A stretch of 64,000 nt of DNA from Marvania coccoides (lineage: Eukaryota > Chlorophyta > Trebouxiophyceae > Chlorellales > Chlorellaceae), in the NCBI GenBank assembly GCA_963854735.1, contig OY978105.1, forward strand, positions 62,001 to 126,000. Reading direction: 5' to 3'. The notes below the pieces were generated by a model. The model made no database searches and was not told where the DNA came from. It saw only the letters and a list, made by a program, of their open reading frames with translations. The translations under genes and the position numbers were made by a program. Of the stretch, positions 48,601-58,527 are shown one piece after another. The first letter of the stretch is position 1; every line of letters starts with the position of its first letter.

Positions 48601-49278
48601 CTGACCCCCGTGTGCCCGCACTGGGCTGAGCACGTGTGGGGGGAGCTGCTGATGCGGCCGGGGCTGGTCGTAAAGGCGGGCTGGCCGCAAGGCGCTGCGC
48701 CGGACATGCGGCTGCAGCAGACCGCGCAATATGTGGAGACCACCATCGTGCACGTGCGCAAGGCCATTGCCAAGGCGGAGGCCCCCCCCAAGGTCAAGAA
48801 GGGCTCCCCCGCTGGTGCCGCCCCAGGCAAGGTGCAGGGCATTGAGTTTGTGGTGTCTCAGTCGTACGGGGGGTGGCACGCCAAGGTGCTGGCGCTGCTC
48901 AAAGAGATGTACGACCCTGCGGCGCACCCAGGCAGCGGCTTCCCTTCAGATTTCATGGGCAGGGTGCTGGCAGCCGCAAACGCCGACCCCGAAATTTCAG
49001 CGCTTGGCTCCAAAATCATCAAATCGGCGGTGATGCCGTTTGCCAAGAACAAGAGCGAGGCTGCGGGGCTGGCTGGGGCGGAGGCGCTGGAGCCGGTGAG
49101 CGCGTTTGACGAGGCGGGGCTGCTGAGAGAAAACGTGGCGTACCTGGCGCGGGCGCTGAAGCTGGACGCCGTGAGCGTGCGTGCGGTGAGCTTTGAGGAC
49201 GCGACGGCGTCTGAGGACGCCAGGGTGCGGGAAGCAACGCCTGGATCGCCTGCCATACTGTTCACGCACGCCGCATGA
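45634..49278 (+). CDS. LARS1: Leucyl-tRNA synthetase, cytosolic
   Basis: Exons 45634-45651, 45829-47688 and 47854-49278 give 1,100 residues. The first exon codes only six residues. The class I signatures are PYPYMNGMLHLGHA (HIGH-type) and KMSKSTGN. The large CP1 editing insertion carries LRPETMYGQTN and GTGIVTSVPSDAPDDY. Architecture and length match eukaryotic/archaeal-type cytosolic enzymes, not organellar ones. It has no targeting peptide. Intron 2 (47689-47853) is 165 bp, a multiple of three, and free of in-frame stops, so retention would insert 55 hydrophobic residues. TGTAA lies 76 nt past the stop. Confidence 0.96.
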
Positions 49279-50124
49279 GAGGCGGGCGGAAAAGCAGAAT
49301 GAGCGACGACAGAATTCATTTTTGAGTTGTTTTTTTTTATACGGATTCTTCTTTGTAACCCAAATATCCTCGCCGCGCATGAGGCTGTTCGCGCAGTTGG
49401 TATGGGATATTATTCTACCTTTCTTTTAAATTCAATTTAGGTTGATCAGATAAAATCGAGGCTTCAGCCAAGTAAAAATGAATTGAAATAAGTTTAGAAA
49501 ACATCAAAGTTCAAATGACAATTAAGTTCAGAAAATATCACCGCCTGCAGCTTCGTTATCTCCTCTGCGGTCCTCAGGCACAAATTAGTGCTAAAGGTAA
49601 CTCATCTTTGAGCTTAAAAGCTTGCAGGGCTGAGGTGCCGCCCATGCAGGCGAGAAACCACTGGAATACTCTCTGAGAGGTGAACAGCTTCTTTTAGAAG
49701 GCGGCGGAGCTGGATAAAGCTTTCTGGCTATATTCTCCGCGCACTTTTCTAGAGTGCGGAGTGCCTCTCGCTCTGTTCCGCCCACCAAAAACTGTCGCTG
49801 AGCAATTCATTAGATCATCGATTTACAAGTATTTTCCATTGCAGATAAAAAAAATCGATGTCGCATGCTTCAAATAAACGGGCCCCGCACACCCCCAGGG
49901 AGGGCCTCTCGCAAGCACGTCTGGACAAAATAAACCTCTGAAGTGCAAAATCACGCTCATCAATACTATAAGATGTACACGCCGAGACGCCGGCTCTTCT
50001 CATACTCGCTCGCTCCCATGTCTACTCTCTCAAAATGAACTAAGCATGTAGGGCCGCTTGTAGGCTTTCGTTGTTTCCCGCTCAAACTGAAGAAAAAAAG
50101 TTTGCATTCAATGGGAAGTTCCCT
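49279..50124. other. Convergent 3' spacer, LARS / MinE
   Basis: AT-rich sequence with both 3' UTRs; TGTAA at 49354-49358. No supported gene or RNA. Confidence 0.45.
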
Positions 50125-50587
50125 TTACGTGCCAAAGGGGAACTGGTCAGAGGGGTCGCTGTCGGGGTCGGATGGGTCCCACTGCGCAAGGTTTTAAAGA
50201 AAGAAAGGAGGGTTAGCGTACAAAGCGGCAATGCTGCTGCGAGGAATTAAAAATAAAACGTAACCCACCGCGGTTGCTCCCCCTGGCACGGGCTCTGCCA
50301 TGGGAGGCCTCAAGCTGGGCCTGACCCTGCGAACGGGCACAGCCACGGAGTAGATGGTCCCGATCTCAGGGTCCATAGACAGGTTGACCTGAAAAAAAAA
50401 ATAAATAAATAAAATGACGTTAGTACAAAATTTCGCCATTATGCGCCATTTTTAATACTAAAACTACACTGCGTTTCTTCTCTCACCTCCACTGCCTCCT
50501 CCGACTCCACCTCCACAAAGTCCTCAATTGCCTTGACGATGCTCTCACGCATGCCAGCCAGAGAGTCGGTGCTCATGCCACACCTGA

Positions 50588-50671
<84 letters not shown>

Positions 50672-51227
50672 ACTTTATTTTTCTCCCAGCGCTCTTGCCA
50701 AATGGTTTCAACCCTCTAAAAACAATACCCTCCTCTCTACTTGCGCACCTGTCCGCCACCAGGATCATGCGCAGCCGCTTCTTCCCCTCCTCCTTGGGGC
50801 TCAGCGGGCGCTGCTTCTCCGGGAAGAAGATGCGCCACGCCGCCTTAACTTTTGCCATAAAATCGGCGTCGGCGTCCACCTCAACGCTGCTGCCGCTGAT
50901 GCGCTTGGGGGAAGAAGATGAGGTGTCAAATATGGTGGAGCTGCCGCGGCGGGAGGCCCCCAGCAGGGCTGCCGTATCAGGGTCAAGGCCAGTGCCTCCC
51001 CGCCGAGCGACAACAAGAACGGGGCCGCAGCGGCGCGGAGCGGCGGGCACTGGGCGGACAGCAAGCGACTGCGAGAAACCAGGTGAAAGTGAGGTGAGAA
51101 ATGGTGTGAAACCGGGGGCTTGCGGCGATGAATAGGTGCAGTTGGGGATGAAATTGCGAGGACCCGCAATGGCACTCGCCTGCGCAGGCCCCACCCCCAG
51201 CGACAGCTTTGTTCGGCTGAATAACAT
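50125..51227 (-). CDS. MINE: Plastid division topological specificity factor MinE
   Basis: Exons 51227-51180, 51068-50749, 50583-50487, 50388-50269 and 50181-50125 give 213 residues. The N-terminus is a plastid transit peptide (MLFSRTKLSLGVG...). The MinE core reads RLRMILVADRCGMS, then the Min-binding/topological segment ending GTIYSVAVPVRRVRP, as in plant MinE. The C-terminus is acidic (WDPSDPDSDPSDQFPFG). MinE confines MinCD so that the FtsZ ring forms at mid-plastid. Intron 1 has a GC donor (51179). Intron 2 carries a (TTTC)n tract, in transcript sense, directly against its acceptor. Confidence 0.95.
50586..50671. repeat. (GAAA)n microsatellite in MinE intron 2
   Basis: About 21 perfect copies of a tetranucleotide. 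In the MinE transcript it reads (TTTC)n and runs straight into the CAG acceptor of exon 3, so it serves as the polypyrimidine tract. Confidence 0.95.
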
Positions 51228-51502
51228 GACTGTGGAAAGGTTTGGGCGGTCAAAAGGCACACGCCAGCGGTGGTTAAAATAAGATGGTTTAAATTTTTGC
51301 GAATATTATTCTTTCGAAGCGTTCTCTCCTTCTGCCGCTGCTTGGGCAACGCATACACTTCAAGAACAGTTTGAATTGTCTCGGAAGCTGCAGGAATGCA
51401 AATTTATTTATTCAATTTTGGCCCGCGTTTTTTCTGCTTCTGCTCGTTAAAAGCCTTGATAACAGCAGCTGCGCTCTTGTTTCAAATTCCAAAGTAAACA
51501 TC

Positions 51503-52167
51503 ATGGTGAGAAACAACAGCGCTTGCCGCTGTGGGGCCTGACAACGACCACCAATAAAATTTGAAGCTTAGACTGATCTCGCTCTCCTTGTCCGCAGGTG
51601 CTCATCTTGCTATGCATTAAGGCAGACCTAGAAAATGTGCAAAGCATTGGCCTGCCCCCAGACTCTGACTACTGCCTCACGGTGCGCATTTTCCTCCCTT
51701 CCCGTAGCCGCCACCGCCTGTTTCTCTCCCCCCCTCACCCTTCCCAGCCCCTGCCCCTGCTGTAGGTCAAGCACAGCTCTGGTGACGACACTCGAGAGGG
51801 CGTCCACGTGAGTCCAGCCGAGGTTCACGAGCTCACCGGCAGCCGCGGCGTTGCAAATTTCACGCTCAAGTGGACCCGCGACAGCAGGCACGAGGCCTAC
51901 CTCAACATTGAGCAGGTCAAGGGCGTGACGAGAGAATTCACTGCTGATGATAAGGGCTTCGTGCCCGTTGTTGGATTTGACTGCCGGGGGCTGGAGCCCA
52001 TTGACTGGCGGCCTGAGGGCGGATTCATAGTGAAGGGCACCAGCGGGACGGTGTGGCGGGACGTGGACTTGAGCGACAAAGAGTGGGTGGATTACGATGA
52101 GAAGAGCGGGGAGAGCGTGAGCGTGATGGGGCTGGAGTGGGAATTCAGAGCGCACAAAGGGAAGTAA
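51503..52167 (+). CDS. CZIB: CZIB/C1orf123-like protein (DUF866) lacking its zinc cysteines
   Basis: Exons 51503-51505, 51598-51681 and 51766-52167 give 162 residues. The first coding exon is the ATG alone. The C-terminal half clearly matches the family: VVGFDCRGLEPIDWRPEGGF, DVDLSDKEWVDYDEKSGESV. Animal and plant homologues bind zinc through two CxxC pairs (KCxxC type). Here the aligned places read VKHSSGDDTRE and LKWTRDSRHE with no cysteine. The fold is likely kept but without metal. The family's function is poorly known. It is divergent from MinE. Confidence 0.87.
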
Positions 52168-53054
52168 ATAAGTAAATTGAATTTTATTATTTTCGCTTTT
52201 TTTTATGTATTTTTTATATTCTTGAGTTTGATTAAGTTGAAAAGCATGATAGTTTAGATTCTCAAGTTGAAATTTCCGTCTGGTTGCCCGAAAAAAACAG
52301 TTAGTTAAGGATTTTTAACAGGTCAGACAGATGTATCTGTGCGACAGCACTGCCCCATCCGCCGGCGTCCTCTGAAGCGGGCTTGAAGCCTCCGGATAAG
52401 TGCCATAGAAAAACAGAATTGGTATGACATGTTGGCGCGCAAGGGGCAAATCGGATTTTTGGAGAAGTTGGGGCACTACCAAAGTTTTTATCGAAACACA
52501 TCTGCCACCTACGCTGCAATCTTACTTTTCAAGGCTGACAACTATTTTTCTTTTTACAATGAAACTGGTGTCATCTGTCTATCAAAAAATGAGTCAGCAG
52601 GGGGGGGGGAAGCGAGAAAGAAAGCCAGCAGCAACTTGTTGACTAATAGTACCGAGTCTGCAGCGCATGAAGAATTAAAAGCGTGATAAATACAACACAT
52701 ACAGATTTGAGTGTTTAGACTCCGCACAGAGACGGCAACAAAGGCCACACAGCAGAGAGGCAAGCTTGGTCCTAACAATTAAGCCAGGAGCCTGCAGCTG
52801 CCGCCGCACATGGAATGGCTGGCTCGAATTGGATCCCCAAACCCTCGTGATGAGAAAAGAATTGGGGCCTTCATGATGCAGCAGAATTCAGTAATGAAAT
52901 TTGTTTTTTAACAATGTTAAACTCACATTATTGCACAACGTGCTCCGGAATGTTGACATTTGCCAATTTCAGCTGGACATTGAACTCCAGGCCGCACTCC
53001 CCAGCTCAGGCTTTAGAGCCCTTGACAGAAATCATTCACAGTAGATCGATTAAA
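52168..53054. other. Convergent spacer, CZIB / ankyrin gene
   Basis: 3' UTRs and AT-rich spacer. Short open frames on the plus strand (52424-52686) have no family features. Nothing else is seen. Confidence 0.45.
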
Positions 53055-53848
53055 CTATGGGTTCAGCAATTCAACTACGTCCTTGTGGCCATACATCAAC
53101 GCTCGGTCCGTTGGCGTCCTCCCCAGCCAATTCTGAGCCTGCGGGTCAGCACCAGAAGACAATAATAATATCACGACACGTCTGCGAATAATTTGCGCTA
53201 AGAGAGGGCCAATGGCTCCAGCAGCAGCACGCGCTACAGCGGTGGGGATCCCAGAAGCTTCCATTCGGTTTTGGACGCTACGCATGCCGAACTCGGCAGT
53301 TTTGTGAAGGGGGGTGTCACCGGTGAAATTGCTTCTGGTGTTGGGTCTGCTCCAACGCCCAGCAATATCTGCAAAACCTCGGCTGTGCCAGCACCAGCTG
53401 CAGCCAGCAGTGACTCGTTTAGCTCGTACGAGGTGGCGCCAAGCTCGCTCAGCTTTTTCACTGTCCACGTATCGCCTTGAGCTGCAGCTGATGTTCGTGA
53501 AGACCTCGGCAGAATGATTGCTGTTGCTCGGCGAGGAGTGGCCAGGTGTGCTGCAGATATTGCAGCCACGCCCAGCAGAGTAGCCTGTCCACGGTGCATT
53601 GGACTCATTTTTCTGCAGGGTGGTAAAAGGAGGAATAGCAGCAGCTTTATCAAATCAAAATACAATTGTAGAAGTCAAAGCACATTTAATAAATTATGCC
53701 AACCTATTTTCTTGATGTTGGGGCCCCACTTTTGAGGCTGACGGTACAAAATTTCCTCTTCTTCTTCTGAGAACAAGATTATTTGTCCGTCTGTGTCCTT
53801 AATATTAGAGTCAGAAGTAAAAGAAGCGTCAAAAAGAAAGGTTTGCAT
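53055..53848 (-). pseudogene. Ankyrin-repeat gene with an internal frameshift
   Basis: A plausible first exon starts with ATG at 53848 and codes an acidic segment (IILFSEEEEEILYRQPQKWG). After an intron, ankyrin repeats begin (AAAQGDTWTVKKLSELGA, LLAAAGAGTAEVLQILLGVGADP). At about 53342-53345 the ankyrin reading moves to another frame, where it continues with TGDTPLHKTAEFG and ends GADPQAQNWLGRTPTDRALMYGHKDVVELLNP. No splice site can explain a one-base shift, so this is either a decayed gene or a one-base sequence error. The intron 1 ends are ambiguous: two acceptors fit. Ankyrin repeats mediate protein binding; the target is unknown. Confidence 0.6.
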
Positions 53849-53985
53849 TACATATTTGCTGCCGGTTCAAGTACGCGCTTCAAATACGCTTACAATAAAG
53901 AAAATTAAAACCATAATCAGATTTATTCACATTTCGATTCGAGTTGCTGTGCATTCGCTCTTTCTCGTTCAATTTTAGTTCAATT

Positions 53986-55434
53986 TTAAAACGTGGGCGG
54001 CAACATTCCGCCCAGCTCATCGCCGCCTAGGCCTCCCCCGGGGGCAAACGGGAAGGGCACCAGCACCAGCAGTGGAAGCGCCAGGGCGGCAAAGCAGGCC
54101 GTCTTCACCCACCCTCCCTCGGGCGGCGGCGTGAGCTCCTCATCACAGGGAACTACAGGGCCTCGCTGCAGCGTCAACACCAGCAGCAGCCAAAACAGCG
54201 ACAAGCTGCTGCTGAAGCCCGCAATGCCCAGTAGAAAGAACGACAGCGCGCTCATTCGCGAGGCGGCCCTGCGTCCAAACAGCGCCAAGAAGATTCTGCC
54301 GCCGTCCAGCTCTCCTGCTGGAATGGCGTTGATGGCGTTGATGATCAGCCCAGCCCAGCCAGCCACAAACAGCGGGTTGCAGTCGACGGCCGCTGCGGTG
54401 AACACCTGCTCGCCCAGCACCCCCCTCGCCAGCCCACCAACCAGCAGCGACTCTCTGAAGGATGCAGAGTCCAATTCAACGCCGCCAACCCCCGCTGCGG
54501 TCGCAATCAGCCCCGTAAGCATCACTGCCGCAGCCACCGCCGCGCCAGACAGCGGTCCTGGCGCCGCCATTGTCGCTAGCGCCACTCGGTTCGGCACTGC
54601 GCTGGTGATGCGAGTGATGGCGCCAAAACTGCCCAGCAGGCCCAGCCCAGCGGGAACAAAGATGGCGGGGGCCAGGGACAGTCCCGCTCGTGCAGCACCC
54701 ACTGCGTGGCCCGCTTCATGCGCCGCCAGAATCGCCAAAGTGGCGGCAGTGCCAGGGGCGGCAGCGGCAACCAGAGAGGGGTCAAACTTGGCTGTGAGCA
54801 GCGCTGCGTTAAAGAGCTCGGCGCCGTTGATGTTGAGGGTGGTTACCAGGGTGGTGGCAGCCAGCACCACGGCCAGAGCGCCCTCTGCCAAGGGATCAAC
54901 ATTCTGGGCGGCTGATTCTGCAGGGATGACCACAGCCACAGACTTCTCTTCTTGATCTTCCAGCAGGAACAGTCGGTAGGCGGTGCCGAGCTCGGCCTGC
55001 AGGCGGGACGTCAGCTTGGCGTGCGCTGCTGCAGGGCTGCCGCGGAGGTTGCCCTTGAATAGCACTCCGCTGTTGCCGTAGTTTTCAACAGAGGTGACAA
55101 ACAGAGTGTCTAACCCAAACACGGTGTCGCGCAGCTTGGCGATGACGGCCTGGGGGAGCTGCAGGTTTGCATCTTGAGCTGCTGCTGGGGGGCGGTCGTC
55201 AGGCGACGACGATGAAGGGATGGGTGGGCTTGGCGACGGTGCTTCCGGGCTATTGTCGCCATCGTTGTTTGGCGGAGGAGTTTCTGGCTCGCTGGAAGCC
55301 CGAATTCGATGCAGTCTACTACGGTGATCGATTACTTTTTGTTTTATTTGGAGGCAAGGGCGAGCTGGTCGCACTCGCAGCGGTTGAGGTGCCGCCAGCA
55401 AGATGCTGAGAGTCGATCGCATCATTAAAAACAT
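53986..55434 (-). CDS. EGY: EGY-type plastid site-2 metalloprotease
   Basis: An intronless frame of 482 residues. A basic N-terminus looks like a transit peptide, then an acidic/Pro/Ser-rich stretch. The EGY signature GVLFKGNLRG is present. Multiple membrane helices carry the zinc motif HEAGH and the third-ligand motif NAINAIPAGELDGGR, both intact. EGY1/EGY2 are thylakoid or envelope intramembrane proteases needed for chloroplast development. Lack of introns is unusual for this window. TGTAA (minus strand, 53889-53893) lies 93 nt past the stop, in the 137-bp gap before the ankyrin gene. Confidence 0.92.
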   Translation of the reverse strand: MFLMMRSTLSILLAAPQPLRVRPARPCLQIKQKVIDHRSRLHRIRASSEPETPPPNNDGDNSPEAPSPSPPIPSSSSPDDRPPAAAQDANLQLPQAVIAKLRDTVFGLDTLFVTSVENYGNSGVLFKGNLRGSPAAAHAKLTSRLQAELGTAYRLFLLEDQEEKSVAVVIPAESAAQNVDPLAEGALAVVLAATTLVTTLNINGAELFNAALLTAKFDPSLVAAAAPGTAATLAILAAHEAGHAVGAARAGLSLAPAIFVPAGLGLLGSFGAITRITSAVPNRVALATMAAPGPLSGAAVAAAVMLTGLIATAAGVGGVELDSASFRESLLVGGLARGVLGEQVFTAAAVDCNPLFVAGWAGLIINAINAIPAGELDGGRIFLALFGRRAASRMSALSFFLLGIAGFSSSLSLFWLLLVLTLQRGPVVPCDEELTPPPEGGWVKTACFAALALPLLVLVPFPFAPGGGLGGDELGGMLPPTF

Positions 55435-56516
55435 TCAACGTTGCGCCGTGTCGACCGATTTTTGCCGAAGAAAATCTTCAGCAGCTGTGGCGTGCACGCT
55501 GCGGTCAAATCATTTGACTGCTGCTTCAGATTCTGGTCTCTTAATTTAATCTAAGCCGAGGCAGTAGTGAGAGCACAGATGAGTGGGGGAAGGCTCCAAC
55601 ATCAAACTCGTTCCGCCACTTCCGCTCCGCTCCGCTCCGTTTCATGGCACGTAGCTGTGCACAAATATCCAAACTGGTGCGTATAAAGCACAATTTTACG
55701 TTTAAGAGGTATCTCCCTCCTCCTTCACCATAAACGATCCCAACAGCTCGCTGTGCTCTGACTCCCAGCTCTTGTTGATAATGCCGAAAAATTATTATAT
55801 TCTGTGTTAAATATTGAAGTTCTAGGTCGGTGCCGATTTAGAAACAATTCGACCAATATTGATAAAAGCAATCCAACAAATCCGTAATATAGCTGTCTCC
55901 GTCTGTGCATCCATCGCTGCCTCGCGCATCAGGAGTGCATCCAGCCGAGCACGCAATGTGGCCCGCAATGAGACCCTCTTCGTATCGTGTTCGGTAGGCC
56001 GTGGTGGCTGCTTATGCGGGTTCGCCCACTTTTGCGCTACCATCGCCACCGCCGCCGTGTCTCCACATTAGCGATCAGCGTAATGGACAGCTTGCAGGAC
56101 GTCAGATCTCTAGAGTTCCTCCCCCCGTAGATTGGGGGGAGCTTGTCCCACATCTGGACGAAAAGCATGGGGGCTTCAATAATGGCCCCGTAGCCATAAA
56201 CAGCTTCCTGTTTCGATTTTTCTTTCTTTTCTTTCTTTCTTGAATATTCGCTGTTTCTTTTTGGCGCCTATAATATATAATTCATAAATCGCTAGCTAGA
56301 TTGTTTATATCATACGATATACAGTGTGAGGTTAATTCAGGCCATTAAAACGGCCTTGCTGCTAGTGCAAAATTCCGGCACTCTGTGCTCACCATAATTG
56401 CCATTCGTTTAGATATCAAATCCCTGCCTCAGTAATCCCTGGCTCACCTTTTCCTCCCCTTTGCGCTTGGCCTATGTCTATATTTCTTGTATTTTCTTTG
56501 CAAGAAGCTGGCTAAA
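55435..56516. other. Divergent spacer, EGY / small membrane protein
   Basis: Holds the EGY promoter and leader, including short CCGCT repeats near 55620. A minus-strand frame of 75 codons (56049-55822) has GC-rich, Arg/Ala-rich coding character but no recognised family, so I do not call it. Upstream exons of the next gene may lie here. Confidence 0.4.
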
Positions 56517-56997
56517 ATGGAGGCAGACGCGGCCAGAGAAGCAGCCATCGCAGAATGGCAGCGTGAAGAGGAGGTGGATCAAAAGAAAAAAACTGCGCAC
56601 AAGAACTGCGCGCTTGCTGTCGCTATGGGGCTGGTTTGCTGCGTTGCGGTGTGGGGCATGGGGACAAAGTTTTTGGTGAGCAAATTTTCCCCGCCAGCGC
56701 TAACAACAACTCTATTTAGATTTTGTTCTTAAACAGTTTTCATGTTTGCATTGCATAAAGGAATATAAAAGAGAGCGGAGGATTGAGCAACGCCTCCGAC
56801 GCCGGCGTGCCCGGGCTCAAGCTCTGCTGGATGCGCAGCCACAGCCGCAGAATGTGGCGGCCATCTTTGCTTATCTCATTAAAAGCCCCTCCTGCATCTT
56901 CCTCGTCTTTCTCCTCCTGTTCATGCCAATCTTCTTTTTTATGTTCGCTGTGAATTTTTCGCAGTTTTCAACTTCTGCCGCTGTTTACCAACCCTGA
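56517..56997 (+). CDS. Small two-helix membrane protein, unknown
   Basis: Exons 56517-56675 and 56761-56997 give 131 residues. A charged N-terminus (MEADAAREAAIAEWQREEEV) precedes a hydrophobic helix (CALAVAMGLVCCVAVWGMG). A very basic linker (EYKRERRIEQRLRRRRARAQ) leads to a second long hydrophobic helix rich in Phe/Leu. I do not recognise the family. Two short hydrophobic helices joined by a basic loop would suit a small organelle or ER membrane protein. The acceptor at 56760 (GCATAAAG) is weak, so the model is tentative. Confidence 0.5.
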
Positions 56998-57184
56998 AAT
57001 TGCCACGGGGCTCTCTTCCGGCCAAACCCTTAAAAAATGGATTTTAATCAGTGTCTTTGGTTATTGAATGCACAATATTTGTTGAAATTTGTGAAAGACT
57101 TGGAGTCCAAATAGAGGTTTCAGGTTTCAGGTTTTACATATGGTTTGACGTCTATTACCGAGGTCTACTACCGAGGTCTACTAC

Positions 57185-57395
57185 CCCTATAGATAACCGC
57201 AAGGCGACGTGCAACAAACCCTGCCACAGTAAGGCAGAGCCCCCCCTCCTCCGTCGGATCAATCCCAGTTAATGGCCCCTGCCCCCGAGTCCCCGACGGC
57301 GCGACCGACAGAAAACACAGGTGCAAGACAGGCACAGGTGCATGCAGAAATGCAAATCATGCAAGACGCTCCGGACGGCGAGATAGGTTTTCAAG
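57185..57395. repeat. Dispersed repeat, copy 1
   Basis: Contains CGCAAGGCGACGTGCAAC, GCCACAGTAAGGCAG, GCCCCTGCC, GAGTCCCCGACG, CGACCGACA, and a tail with GGTGCA and GCTCCGGACGGCGAGA. The same order of blocks is found at 59.4-59.65 kb. Confidence 0.7.
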
Positions 57396-57484
57396 CATTA
57401 CAGGTTTCACCTTACATACATACATACATTACAGGTTTAAAGCTTAACCCCACCCGGGCAACGATTTCAAGGATTTACACATGG

Positions 57485-57565
57485 TTGCAACGTCTACTAC
57501 CTTTAAGAGATCCGCAAGTCGACGTGCCACTCACCCCGCCACAGTAAGGCGGGGGGAGCAACTGA
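57485..57565. repeat. Dispersed repeat, copy 2 (short)
   Basis: Only the 5' part is present: CGTCTACTACCTTTAAGAGA, CCGCAAGTCGACGTGCCA, CCCCGCCACAGTAAGGCGG. Confidence 0.6.
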
Positions 57566-58094
57566 GGCAAAACTGCCACTTGTGGGCTTACAAGTTTGTG
57601 AGCGATGCGAATAGAATATATTCGAATGCATTCTATCCTATTCTGTATTCTATATGAAATAGGCGCTCCGCATCCGAGCTGGGAGGATTGTTGTTTGCCA
57701 TTTTGGACGGACTTTTCCTTTGCCTTGGATTACTGAAGCTGAAAAGCTGGTTTGCGCAAACCTGTAAGCATGCAGGATGAGGGGGTGGGGGTGGGTAGGT
57801 GGGGAGAGGAGGAAGTGGTTAATAACTTAACAGCACGTTAGCTTTGTAGTTTGCGGGTTTGCGTGCCGGTTTGCAGGTTTACGGGGCAACGTTTTGCAGA
57901 TTACTAGGTGGGGTTCCTGGATGCGGTTTGCAGGTTGAAGGACGATAGAAACCGTCGATCACCAGTTTTACTAAGAAAGTGCTACTACAACAGTAGTTTG
58001 TCCTGGGAGTATGCCGGGGAGTTATGTGCCAGGTAGAAACTGAGTTCACATATATGTGAAACTGGGTTTACAAACTTATTTGTATCGAGTGTTC

Positions 58095-58265
58095 CGAAGA
58101 GAACTGCAAGCCGCTGTGCCATCCCGCCACAGTCAGGCAGTTCTTCAGCAGCCGCAGGTACTGGGGATACAGCAGCGCGCGCTGCGCCGCCGCCCACAGC
58201 GTAAGGCTTTGGCCCCTGCCTTCTAAGTCTGAGACCCGGCGACCCAACCGACATACAAAAGGCGA
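58095..58265. repeat. Dispersed repeat, copy 3
   Basis: Contains CTGTGCCATCCCGCCACAGT, CAGCAGCCGCAGGTACTGGG, CGCCGCCCACAGCGTAAGG, CTTTGGCCCCTGCCTTCT and GACCCAACCGACATA, in the same order as copy 4. Confidence 0.75.
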
Positions 58266-58527
58266 CGTATTTATGAGAATAATAATGAATGGATAATAAA
58301 TGACGAAACGTCTTTCTTTTACATTGCATGGACATTTTACACATCTTTTTTTGTCTGGACCAATTATTGGGAGACAATATTTAATCCTGAAAAAGCAAGG
58401 ATTCTATTATTCACACGTTTCAACTTTGAAAAACTCGCCAACAAGGCCAACAAGAAGCCCTTCCGTGCCCGATCGATCCTAACTTTGGACTCAGTGAATT
58501 CTTGTTCTTCTCCCCCAAACCATACCA

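Larger units (their letters stand above)
56998..58527. other. Gene-poor stretch with dispersed repeat copies
   Basis: No supported gene. It holds three diverged copies of a repeat that recurs at 59.4 kb, short direct repeats (CCGAGGTCTACTA twice near 57160-57185) and a (CATA)n tract near 57410-57430. Confidence 0.6.

Noticed and set aside
50439..51260. A single 273-codon MinE frame reading through the (TTTC)n repeat
   Set aside because: Family comparison shows the segments between the conserved MinE blocks are introns; the long frame is accidental.
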